Source: Fennellomyces sp. T-0311 (taxonomy: Eukaryota > Mucoromycota > Mucoromycetes > Mucorales > Lichtheimiaceae). Taken from it: DNA of 64,000 nucleotides. The translations under genes were made by a program, and so were the position numbers. Below are positions 35,601 through 45,989 of this stretch, in pieces. The notes under the pieces are model-generated. The model worked only from the letters and a program-made list of their open reading frames with translations. It did no database searches and was not told the origin of the DNA. Location: contig JALLLT010000041.1 of assembly GCA_025266875.1 (NCBI GenBank), positions 62,001-126,000 on the forward strand. Reading direction: 5' to 3'. Numbering within the stretch: position 1 is the stretch's first letter; each line of letters starts with the position of its first letter.

Positions 35601-36729
35601 AGATAATGGTACCAGCAAGTAACTGCCTTTGATAGGCTCTCTGGATTTCATGGGACTTATGACTATCTTGGATATCTTCATCTTTCTAATTTCTGCGTTA
35701 CCTAAAACCATCAGACATGTAAAAGTCAAGCTTTAATTGATTGTTTCAATCGAAAGGTTTCCGCTGCCCGCCAAAACGGTTGACAGGGAGTTGACACTGC
35801 GCTGGTTGACTTTTAATATTTCTGCGTAGAGCTTATTTCCGCTCGCTGAAAAAGCATCATCATAGGCAAATTCTAAATTACCTTTCCAGATGTCATTCAC
35901 AACAAGCACCACCACCAAACTCTATTTTTACAAATACCGACACTCAGAGAAAAAATGTATTAGTAATGTTTAGTTAGAAGCAATACTCGGAAGAAGGTAC
36001 TATGTGTCCTCACTGTACAAGTCAAAGACGGATACGGAGCATCGACCAAATGTGCATGCATGATTCATTCGGTAAAGTCGGGTATGCTATATTTCTTAGT
36101 TTGTAGACTACAATAGCCTTGTATAAAAGCTTGTTAGTTCTGCAGTGGAATATAGACTGCTTGAATGCGTGGATAATGGAGTCGTGTCAATGGGGTAGGG
36201 GCAATATACGAGCCACTTAAAAGGGATCACATTTAACTTCTTTGGAAAAAGAGCTTTATGGTAACCTTTGATCAGAGGTATGGACAATTTTGAGTACACG
36301 GATGAACGATGCTTTAGTTGCTATGTATAATATCGTCCATACCGATCATTCTTGTTGTATGTTATTCCTATACTTATACAAACGACTCTGACAAGCATTT
36401 GTTCATCGTATATATGTTAAATCTAGCTTTAGTAATATACATCGCTACATGCTATAAAGTCGCGTTACTCTCCAGAATTAGAGATCAGTCATTAGCATTT
36501 GGACCTTTTCAGCATGGTCTGCATATTAATCAAAGGAAGCCTATTATTCATCTGGATCAAATCAGTGCGTCTCGATCGAGCGGGTAAAGTTAGCTCGACA
36601 AATAGACTAATAACGTGACAACATGTGCGTTAATCTTTAGGGCGTTTGTTCGGTTGAAAAATAAAACAGAGCTTACAAATGTGGAGAAATTAAACCTGCC
36701 ACACGATCTATCACGTCATACAACCTCCA
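32631..36729. other. gene-poor AT-rich stretch, part 2
   Basis: No gene supported. A diverged LINE 3'-end fragment (CCGGTCTATTATCTCTC ... AACTTTTGAACTTG) lies near 33.54-33.60 kb. A 61-codon minus frame (35733-35918) and a 113-codon plus frame (34547-34888) look partly protein-like but match no family I know; they are probably relics. Confidence 0.4.
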
Positions 36730-37101
36730 GTGACAAACACCTCCACTTCAAACACCAAGCATGCATATAGATCACCAAATATTGGCTACCGGCGCAAAAG
36801 CAGGGGATCGTTAAATAAATGTATAGCCGTTAATGACATTCACCTGTTTCAGTTGTGCGTCATGCACTTTACATACGGGAATATAATACGGAAGGTTCCA
36901 AGAATGTATCTAATTGATCTGACACCCGGGGTACCCGATCCCAAACCGAATCATTCAAAAGTTGAGTGCCTGCAGTGCCTTTACGCTAATCCCACCATAT
37001 CGGCCGATGAAAAAAATTCTACCACTTCGGAGGGAAGCGGGGATAGCTCCTGCTATGATGTAGTTATCAATGGCGATCAGACGCGGGAACTGTTTTTTTA
37101 G
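36730..37101 (+). other. orphan ORF, 123 codons
   Basis: One open frame (first codon ATG or near it) with a polar, protein-like second half (VPDPKPNHSKVECLQC; SADEKNSTTSEGSGDSSC). It has no signal peptide, membrane segment or known motif. It could be an exon of a real or decayed gene, or chance. Confidence 0.25.
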
Positions 37102-37716
37102 CGGGATCTCATGTATATCATTAAAGCATGATGAGTGATAACGAACCGAGTTTCTGTATTATATGTTATTTTGAGAAGTAAGGGGGCACCAAAGAAATAA
37201 AATTAAAGTTGAACACAACACAAACATTGATGTGTGATGTATTTTGCTATATCAAGTGAATTTTTGTGTGTGGAAAAATAAACCCTGAACCTTTTTTTTT
37301 TTTTTTGACAAGTGGGCAAACACAAAAAGGGACTAGAAGGTTTGACCGAGATTAGCTAAATGTCCGAGAGATTTTGCACCGTGAAAGCTTATGAAATATC
37401 ACTTCATCGATAGTCGTAAATGGCAACATCGGGATTCGGAATTCAGTTGCCGGGTAACCCGTGTTAGTTTCAGTCTTGTTTTAAGGTAATCGTCATGACA
37501 ACAGTTGCGCTGGAAATAGAGAATACGGGCAAGTGTCATGGCAACATATAAAGCAAGATTTAGCGTGTAAGTCGAAATGGCCGAGTACAGTATAGTGATT
37601 AGCAATAATCAAAGAATCAACAAGGGCCAGGCACATGAAAGTTACTGAAAAAATTTTTTTTGAATGGCAGAAACCCGTTTCGCCTTAGTCAAAAAGATCC
37701 GATCGCCATTGTGACA
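37102..37716. promoter_or_regulatory. upstream region of GPD1
   Basis: Non-coding. A T-rich tract lies near 37.29-37.31 kb and CT-rich sequence immediately precedes the GPD1 start. Confidence 0.45.
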
Positions 37717-37724
37717 TATAAAAG
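37717..37724 (+). promoter_or_regulatory. TATA box of GPD1
   Basis: TATAAAAG 82 nt upstream of the ATG at 37799, followed by a CT-rich leader, the common arrangement of strong fungal promoters. Confidence 0.65.
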
Positions 37725-37798
37725 AACGGACTTTGCGCTCTTCTTGCACCTGTTATCTCTCTTTTCCTCCTATCGCCCCGCATACAACCCTTAACACA

Positions 37799-38956
37799 AT
37801 GACCGTTGATAACGTTTGCATTATTGGCTCCGGCAACTGGTAAGGATGAAATAAATTTATATGGACGCTGCCCTGAATTTTAATGCTAACTTGCTCAAAA
37901 GGGGCTCCGCCATTGCCAAGATTGTGGGCGAGAACACCCAACGACACACCGATCAATTTGCACCTTCCGTGCGCCAATGGGTGTTTGAAGAACAAATCAA
38001 CGGTCGAAAGTTGACTGAAATCATCAACACACAGCATGAGAATGTCAAATACCTTCCTGGCATTGCGCTCCCTGCCAATGTCGTTGCAGTTCCCGATGTC
38101 GTCGAAGCATGCAAGGGCGCCTCGCTTATTGTGTTCGTATTGCCTCACCAGTTTGTGCGCGGTGTATGCGAAAAGATGAAGGGCCATTTGGCTCCCAACG
38201 CTCGTGCCATTTCGCTTATCAAGGGTCTCGAGATTACGCCCAGTGGCACTCGTCTTTTCTCGGAGGAAATCTCACGTCTGCTTGACATTCCCTGTGCTGC
38301 TCTTTCTGGCGCCAACATTGCCAACGAGGTTGCTGAGGAGAAGTTTTGCGAGTCGACTGTTGGCTGCACCAACATTGCCGATGGTCAAGTGTTCCACAAG
38401 CTCTTTGACACACCTTACTTCCGCATCAACGTTATCCAGGACCACGTTGGTGTTCAGCTGTGCGGTGCTCTCAAGAACGTTGTCGCTGTGGGTGCAGGCT
38501 TATCAGATGGTCTGGGCTATGGCAGCAACACCAAGGCTGCAATCATCCGCCGCGGTCTTATGGAAATGCGCAAATTTGGCCAGACGTTCTTTGGCGATGT
38601 CGTACAGACCGAGACATTCTTTGGTACGTTTGAGAAACTGGAGGTTTTTGTTGGGGTGTGCAATTGGACTCATCATGTGCTTAACAGATTCGTGTGGTGT
38701 CGCTGATTTGCTGACTACATGCATCGGTGGTCGCAACCGCAAGGTTGCCGAGGCATTTGCTAAGACTGGCAAACCAATTGAGATCTTGGAAGCGGAGTTG
38801 TTGAACGGCCAGAAGCTGCAAGGCACCCTTACAGCACAGGAGGTCAATGTATTCTTGACGGCACGAAACATGGTTGACGAATTCCCTCTGTTCGCCACCG
38901 TCTATCGTATCATCTACGAAGGTCTCGATGTCCATGCAATCGTCCGCGATATCTAA
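37799..38956 (+). CDS. GPD1: glycerol-3-phosphate dehydrogenase (NAD+), cytosolic
   Basis: Reduces dihydroxyacetone phosphate to glycerol-3-phosphate with NADH, feeding glycerol (osmolyte) and glycerolipid synthesis. Exons 37799-37839, 37902-38623 and 38688-38956 join to 343 aa, the length of the compact animal/fungal enzyme, without the N-terminal extension of yeast Gpd1. The NAD-binding GxGxxG motif is at residues 10-15 (GSGNWG), split by intron 1. Conserved [27 protein letters not shown], and the substrate-site region [20 protein letters not shown] all read through. The C-terminus [14 protein letters not shown] is typical. Its 3' end converges with ANP1. Confidence 0.96.
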
Positions 38957-39565
38957 GTCTCCTAAGTTACCCTCCAACTTTGTTCTTTTTCCGCATCATG
39001 ATCCTCACATTCACACACTCTTCTCGCAAATTCTACCCCCACCCACACACATCACCATCTACATATTGACACACACACAACTCTCTCGTCCCTGCATCCA
39101 TAGATTGCATTGTATAGACCTCTTTTTTGTTTTATTGTTTCACACACACACACAATTCCATTTTGCATTTTGTTTATTAATACATCACGCAAAGTCTCTA
39201 TACTCTAAAGTCATATGAAAGCGATGTGGTACAAGTGATGGAAAAGGGCAACAAGTTCGTGGCAGGGATAGGGCTTCGATCTTCGGTGTGACGTTTATGG
39301 GAAACGGGATCTGCAAACTGATTGTAAAAAGGTTTTATTTTCTTTATATATAGAACAAAACAATATGGTATGATATGCCCAGTGCACAGCGAATTAGGGT
39401 TATTACAGCATTAAGAAAAACGGTTGTTGATAGATTAAGAAGTTGAGTGTGTGTGTGTGTGTGTGGGCGATTTTCAGGTTGCGATGCATTATGTAATGGG
39501 GTCTTTTAAGGGGTGGGGAGTTGTATGAAAAAAAGACATATGTATATAAAAGAAGAGAATGCGAT
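38957..39565. other. convergent 3' region GPD1 / ANP1
   Basis: CA-rich then GT-rich low-complexity DNA, including (CA)n near 39.07 and 39.14 kb and (GT)n at 39447-39465. No gene. Confidence 0.5.
39447..39465. repeat. (GT)n microsatellite
   Basis: Perfect TG dinucleotide run in the shared 3' region. Confidence 0.85.
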
Positions 39566-40875
39566 TTACTGGTTCATGACGTGGTAGATCAAATAACCAG
39601 GCAAGCCATAAACACCAAAGCCCATTGCCTTAGCCATCTTGGCAAAACCCTCCGTTTCAACCTGGTGCTGGAACACATAGGGCGGGAAATTTGCACCTTC
39701 ACGATGCACAACTGCCTTGACGAGCGTGAATGTCGCACCCTAGAGTAACACTTAGCACGTTCTTCTTTTGCCGTTTACTATCTGTGTAAGCTTACCACAC
39801 CGTCCAACGGCACCTTCTTCAATCTTCCCAGGTGAGTTGGCATATCGACCATCAGCGCACGATTGGTGAGGAATTCATAGTAACCTGAGGTGTTGGAGTT
39901 AGATATTTCCAATCTCCGTAAAACTTTTTTTCCCTCCCCGCGACCATTGTCCCACCCCCTTTTCGGTCTCCTTATCGATAACCATACCTTCTAACAAGAC
40001 GTATTCCTATAAGGGAAAAAAAGAAGTTTTGTGGTCAGAGAAGGGAGGAACTTTTTACAGATAGAAAGGGATCTATAAAAACTTACAGGGTCGAGATCTT
40101 TTTGCATCATTAAAGACTGCTCGGTTTCTTGCCAGTTATTCTTATCATAGCCCCAGAAAGAATTATCCTCTGTTTCACGCAGGCAATTCGGCACCACAAC
40201 GTCCACGTCAACGCTTTGCAGATCCTCCAGAATGGTAGTAGGATAATCGACAAGGTCGACATCGAGCCAGAGGACCCACGCATGTTCTTCACGCAATGCC
40301 GCGGTAAGCAAGTAGTTTCGTGAGCGAGCCATGTACGACCGACGAAGCGGCTGTAATTCAAACGTGTGTCGCTTGTCCTCGGGTAACTCAAAATTGAAAT
40401 CCTTCTCGTAAATCGCAATATGATGATAGCGTTGTTCAGGATCACGTCGGTTCAGGAACACATTGGCTTGTTCGCGTAGCAACTCGACAGTATTATCGTC
40501 AGTATCAGATACAAGGAAGGCGATGGAGATGAGGTGTTTAGGGTAGGTCATCCGGTCGATCAGTTCAAAGTAGCGCGGCAGGTAAGGCGATGCGTTTTTG
40601 AGCGGCGTCAGGACAAGAACATGTTCTTGATTATCCTTGGCATTGGCTGTTGCTTCAACGGTATTCAAGTTAACAAAGGTGTTGCGTGGGGATGAAGTCG
40701 AGAACGCAACGGCTTCGTTGAATGTGCGGATGGTGCGACAAGAGCTCAGGCCAAACGTGGCCCGTGAAAACGTGAGCAAAGACAGGACGATAAATGAGAC
40801 GACGCCCAGGAGGATGACGACCATACGCTTATTACCCCGAACTGGTGCGTACTTTTCGGTGGAGAGGCCCAGCAT
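39566..40875 (-). CDS. ANP1: alpha-1,6-mannosyltransferase subunit, ANP1/MNN9/VAN1 family (GT62)
   Basis: Golgi mannan-polymerase subunit that extends the N-glycan outer chain for cell-wall mannoproteins. Exons 40875-40087, 40007-39989 (19 nt), 39884-39796 and 39739-39566 join to 356 aa. It is a type II membrane protein: short cytosolic N-terminus, then one membrane helix (MVVILLGVVSFIVLSLLTF, about residues 18-36). The GT62 core shows LVLTPLKNASPYLPRYFEL, the metal/donor motif WLDVDLVDYP (DxD-like), VVVPNCLRE, and C-terminal ANFPPYVFQHQVETEGFAKM and GLPGYLIYHVMN. The tiny exon 2 encodes EYVLLEG. Which of the paralogous subunits it represents is not certain. Confidence 0.9.
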
Positions 40876-41735
40876 ATTTTTATGAAAGAAAAAAAAAAGA
40901 TCGACCGGGAAGAAAGGGGAAGGGAAAGAAGGGAAGAAGAGAGAAAAGAGAGACTGGAGACAAGAGAAGAAACGGAAATCCCCCATTTCAACGTTTGGCT
41001 CCTCGTTACCCAGCCCCCCAAAATGGTCTGGACTCCCCCCAGAAGGACGATCAGAAAAATTACCATCGCCAATGGCCATTGGTCCTTGCAATAGTTTGTG
41101 TCCAGTGCGACCAAGCAAAGCCTCAACTCTCTTTTATTGTGTTGCTTTTTTTTATGAGTTAATGTCAACAATCTGATGAGTCCATCTTTATGTACACCTG
41201 CAGAACGAGGGTTGCCGCCAAACTAATAAATGTTATTCCAGTGCTGACTAATAAGTGGTGGCGTCAGTTCCGCCCACTCCACCACCAGCCGTCTCCGCGC
41301 TACTTATTGACAACAACCTAATATATCGCACAGCAACTTAAGTGAAGGTACACAACGTAATACGTGACCGCTATGGATGTACGGCTTTACCTATAACAAA
41401 AATAGACGATTAGAATGCAGATTCTATTTTAGGTAGTTTGCTTTAATGACCATATGAAAGTGATCTTCCTATTTTTATGTGGCACTCGATCAACGTCCTT
41501 ATTGCGGACGCAAACCCAGAGCTATGCCTTTTCAGAGCACGGACGATAAAGTCAGGTGAATCTGCACGATATTATTATTAATAGGGACGAAAACAAAAAC
41601 AGTGCACCGCCGGCGTCATTATCAACCATACAAAAAAAGAGTTTTTTCGACAAATCAGGACTTTTTCCACACTCATGATATCCTTTTTTTTTGTGACAAT
41701 GAGTTGTATAAGGTCAAATGCGCTGTCTAAAAAAA
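40876..41735. other. intergenic: ANP1 upstream region / DUG3 3' flank
   Basis: 860 bp. The ANP1 leader is purine-rich on the plus strand (GGGAAGGGAAAGAAGGG). The ANP1 frame stays open upstream of the chosen ATG but has no motif there. No other gene seen. Confidence 0.45.
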
Positions 41736-43061
41736 CTATACAATGTCTTGAACGTTATGATGGTATAGGAATTTTGATATCTCGTTTATCGCTGTTCGCT
41801 TGCATAGTGGGTCGGGTATTCTTGTCACGTCGTCGCCCACTTTGACCTCCATTCCTCGCTCATCCGCATAAAACTTGTCCTTGATGGGCTGCAGCAGCAC
41901 ATTCAGCTTGGGTGTGATGACCATGACAGTGTTTGTTGGGATTGTCAGCCAGTCCGCCTCTTCAAACGTCAGAGGTTCTATATATATATAACTCCTGTCG
42001 TTAGAATCCAGAATATCTGCTTCCCACGCCCACATCAAGATAATTACCACTTGCTACAACCACCATATCTTCCCGTCTATCCGCCTTGACCATCCTGTAA
42101 TGTCCAGGTCGGTAGCATTCGAACCGTGTTCCCGACGAGAAATACAATGATGCCGCTTCTTCCGTTTTGCTGCTGATATATCGTACGCACACCACAGATG
42201 CTCCATCCGTCACCGCAAAATTTAGTAAAGAAGGTTCTGTGATACCGGCTTCGTCGGCCCATTCGTTCAACTGCGCGATTGTCTTTAGCATCGCACTCTT
42301 GAGCTCTTGGTGGTCAAAGGTATCCGCCTTTGGGTTGGCAAGCTACTCCACATCACGTTAGTTGATGCACCACAAGCCAATGAAAAAAAGAACACGTACA
42401 AAACTTAAGAACAATGCGAACGCCCATTCGGAATCCGTACTGCCTTGCACAAATAGGAATAACTCCTCCGGTAATGAATTTTGTAGCTTGCGTTTGATCT
42501 AAAACGTCAAAATGCTTAGCAAAACAAACAGCAAACAAACAATTGCGACATTACCTTTTCGAATTGTGCGATGCCTCCGTTATGCATCCACATGATACGA
42601 CCGTAACTGAAGGGATATATCAGTTCCAATGTCATTTTTTTGAGAGTTGATCCAATACATACTTCCATGGATGGCAATTGGCTTCAGTGACGGCGCCTGA
42701 CGTGCTTGCACGAACGTGTGCAAACAGTAATGGGCTCTTGATCTTCTCAGCAAGCCGGACTAGATTCGAATTGCTCCATGCAGGTGTGACAGACGTAAAA
42801 ATACAGGGCGTGTGTGTGCTATCTTGGTCCTCCACATCAAACCAACCCACACCGAATCCATCGCCGTTGAGAGGTCGCCGATGATCAATTCGTAACCGTG
42901 AATCGAAGGATTGATTGATTATAGAATGTGCAGGGTTGGTGAGAAGCTGGTAAATCATGTCCAAATGTTAATCGCTGGCTAGGATTTCCTGTCAAGAACA
43001 CAATGCTTACATCGGCGAGGAGAATCGGTTGTTTTCCCTTGTATAGGAGCAGGCGACACAT
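41736..43061 (-). CDS. DUG3: class II glutamine amidotransferase, DUG3-like
   Basis: Probable catalytic subunit of the cytosolic Dug2-Dug3 complex that cleaves the gamma-glutamyl bond of glutathione. Exons 43061-43011, 42946-42663, 42606-42555, 42498-42400, 42342-42048 and 41977-41736 join to 340 aa (yeast Dug3 is about 357). Cys2 (MCRLLLYKG) is the N-terminal nucleophile after Met removal. Family motifs: HSIINQSFDSRLRIDHRRP, NGDGFGVGWFD, LLFAHVRASTSGAVTEANCH, GRIMWMHNGGI, GSTDSEWAFALFL and VVVASEPLTFEE. Intron 1 must use acceptor TTACCAG; sequence just upstream carries a stop in this frame. It is divergent from the DNA ligase gene. DUG1 and DUG2 are not in the window. Confidence 0.92.
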
Positions 43062-43701
43062 TGTAGAGAAATGGTAAAGGAGAGAAAAAAAGTGAGTGGT
43101 GGAAAAGAGAGGAGTTCAATGATGAAACAATTTGGAATTCTTTATTCTGTTGAGACCCGACGTCATCTGTATCTAAAGTGATTGGCCGTTCTGTTGATCA
43201 TCATTACCTGGGATCATACGCTCCCGTCATATCCTGCGTAACCACCTGTCTGGTTTCCTGGGACCTTTCAGAACACTGTTTGGTCGCAAATGGCGTTTCA
43301 TCTTGTACCACGGCCGTTGACCACGCGCTGGCACCTGCTGTCATACATTACAGTGGTTGCAAGGCTGTGGTGGGTTGCCATAGGGGTAGGCTGCTATGGT
43401 TACGTATCAATTTATGCCATGGCTTCATGACTCATTGGGATGAACGGGCCCCATGGCCATTGCAGGGTTGGCTGGATTTGGATTGACAACTGACAACATT
43501 TGGTTTGGTGAGCCACACATACATGCCCCCATGGTCCTCGTGGTGGAAGCTCACATGGTAGACTGACATCATTGCATGTTGCATGTAATAAATTCCTGCT
43601 GTTTGCATTATCGATCATGAATCATTACAGTTGAGGAGCTCAGGAGAAAAGTGGGAACTTGTCAGAGGATAAATTCAAAGGCAGCCAATGGAGGGTTCTG
43701 C
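43062..43701. promoter_or_regulatory. divergent promoter DUG3 / DNA ligase
   Basis: 640 bp, noticeably more GC-balanced than the gene-poor regions, with several CCATGG/GCCATG-like hexamers between 43.38 and 43.56 kb. No TATA box or ORF with recognisable content. Confidence 0.4.
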
Positions 43702-45111
43702 ATGCATCCTTGTACGCACCACCTTCGTGAAACCAGCAAACGCTTTATCGCGACGCGTATGGTCTGTCAACCAACACAAGAACTTGAACAGCTGTATCAT
43801 CTCGCTACTACAATCAATGAAACCTCCAGCACATTGGCGAAAAAGGAACGTTTGCTAGAAAATCCAACATGTCATGACCTTTTACGTCGCATTTACGATC
43901 CTCACCTGCGACACTACGTTACGTCAAAATCCGTACTTGCACACGCCGCCCAATGCTCTAATGGCACACCTCCATACCAATCACTAACGGAACTTTTGGA
44001 CGCACTTTCCTCACGCCGTATTACGGGCAAGGCAGCACTTCATGCAGCCGCGTCATTCTACAACACATACTGCCAAACAGATGGTCAAAAGCAAATATTC
44101 TGTCGAGTACTCGATCGTAACCTGAAAATGGGCATGTCCGTCCTGACGATCCAAAGCTTGCTTCAAAAACAAAACGAACCATTGTTCAAAGGCGTAGCAC
44201 TTGCCAACACAACACCTTGGAAACCTGGCGGTGAATGGTACGCGTCTCGCAAATTGGACGGTGTACGTTGCATCACATTTGTATCCGACGAATCCATCAC
44301 GTTCTATTCTCGCACTGGGAAAGCGTTCACGTCGCTGCAAAAAGTAGAGCAGTCGATTCGCGAGCGGTTCAAGGGCGATCCGTTTGTTCTGGACGGCGAG
44401 ATTTGCGTCTACAACGACGGCATGGAAGATTTCTTGCAAGCGCTCGGTCAGATCCGTACTCAGCAACAGCCAATGCCGAACCCAGTGTACGAAGTCTTTG
44501 ACCTGGTGAGTATGCAAGGTTTCCGTCAGGGCAAGGATCCAATGTGTTTCGCGGAACGACAAAAGCAACTCGCTGAATTCATCAAGGACCCGCAGGCACA
44601 TCTTCGCATGGTAGAGCAGATTAGAATCGATACGCAGAAGCAGCTCTCTGGCATGAAGGATGAGGCGATTCAAAAGGGATGGGAAGGGTTGATACTGCGG
44701 AAAAACGTTGCGTATGAAGGGAAACGAAGGTAACAAGCCACCCATGTTTGGTGTAAGGATTGAAACTGATGGTGCTGTTGATGTAGCCGTAACATGCTGA
44801 AGATCAAAGAGTGGGAAGACGCCGAATACACGGTAAAAAGCATTGAAACAGGACGCATGCGATTGCCTGATACGGGGCAGGACACTGAGGTGATGACCAA
44901 TGTGGTTATCGAACACAAGGGCAATCTGGTGAGCGTAGGCTCTGGATTTACGATGCAGCAACGCAAGCGATATTTCGAGAAACCTGATCTTATTGTTGGA
45001 AAGCCCATCACGGTGCGCTACTTTTCAGAGTCCATTGGAGAGAGCGGACAGCCGTCACTGCGGTTTCCGTCTGTCAAGGCCATTTACGAAGAAGGCAAAC
45101 GTACGGTCTAA
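43702..45111 (+). CDS. ATP-dependent DNA ligase, phage-type architecture
   Basis: Seals nicks through a lysyl-AMP intermediate. Exons 43702-44729 and 44787-45111 join to 450 aa. The N-terminal helical domain (SSRRITGKAALHAAASF; FCRVLDRNLKMGMSVLTIQS) is the kind found in T4-like phage ligases. The nucleotidyltransferase domain has motif I RKLDGVR (Lys184), motif III-like VLDGEICVY, IV WEGLILRK, V MLKIKEW, then a C-terminal OB fold (VSVGSGFT). It is far shorter than nuclear DNA ligases I or IV and lacks PCNA-binding and BRCT parts. The first in-frame ATG gives MHPCTHHLRETSKRFIATRM, basic and nearly free of acidic residues, which could be a mitochondrial presequence; a second ATG is at 43759. 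The stop is 2 bp from the stop of the opposing gene. Confidence 0.88.
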
Positions 45112-45113
45112 AT

Positions 45114-45989
45114 CTACATGCGGCGTTTTTCCTTCTTGACCGTGCGTCGCTTGTCCTTCTCCTCTTTTAACCGCTGCCGCTCTAGCAGCATTTTGTTTCT
45201 CTCTTTCTCTGCCTCTGACTGCTTTTTCATTTGTTCGCGACGCTTCTGGTCTTGCTCTTTGATGATGTCGGCGTTTCGATTGGTGCTGAGCAGCGGATCC
45301 GCTACATTTGCATGTATTACTTACGTAGCCCGTTCCCCATTGTCTTGTATACGCCACTTTACCTGCAGCACCACCCGATCGATCCTTGTAAACTATCTCT
45401 GTTTCTCCCTTTGCATTTTCTCGTACTCCATCCAAATCATATCCGTATTGTTGCATCAAGCGCTCACGCTGCGCACGTTCCTCTTTTGTCAATTGCTTTG
45501 CATGGTTTCGTCGTAGCTCGGCATTCTCCTGCATTTCCTTGACGGATCGTTCCTGTCGAGCTTTCTCTCGCTCTGTTTTGTATCAGAGGGGAACAGGTTT
45601 ATAAGATCGATCCAAAACTCACCGTGAATTTCCTCCAAAGCCTTTGCTTTTTCTTCGGCACGAGCCTTTTCGGCGTTGCCCTGGCGTTCTTTCCAAGCCA
45701 ACAAAATGCTCTCGATCACTTTATCCGTATTTTCATCCTAACCTGAATCAGTCCACGTATTAAACAGACACGCGTTTACGCGTTTACCGTCGTCTCGGAT
45801 AAAAACTCGGCAATCACTTCGCGTTTTTCTTCATCTTCCATCGACTCGTCTTCGACAATGCCAGCAATGTACGTAGCCACATCCTCGTCTGTTTTATACC
45901 CACAGGTCAGGAACAATCATCATGTCAGGATTGCTGAGTATACCTTTGAGCTGAATCTTTGCCAGCTGTTCGGTAACTTGGTCGATCAT
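45114..45989 (-). CDS. CCDC43-like coiled-coil protein
   Basis: Homologue of animal CCDC43, a small conserved coiled-coil protein of unclear function. Exons 45989-45944, 45888-45788, 45737-45623, 45572-45363 and 45301-45114 join to 219 aa (human protein about 224). The acidic N-terminal domain (DEDVATYIAGIVEDESMEDE; EKREVIAEFL) and the Glu/Arg/Lys-rich C-terminal coiled coil (ERQRLKEEKDKRRTVKKEKR) match the family layout, as does the asparagine-containing LLSTNRNADIIKEQ link. It converges tail-to-tail with the ligase gene. The start codon is the only ATG in good frame before the conserved region, though an extra upstream exon cannot be excluded. Confidence 0.8.
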
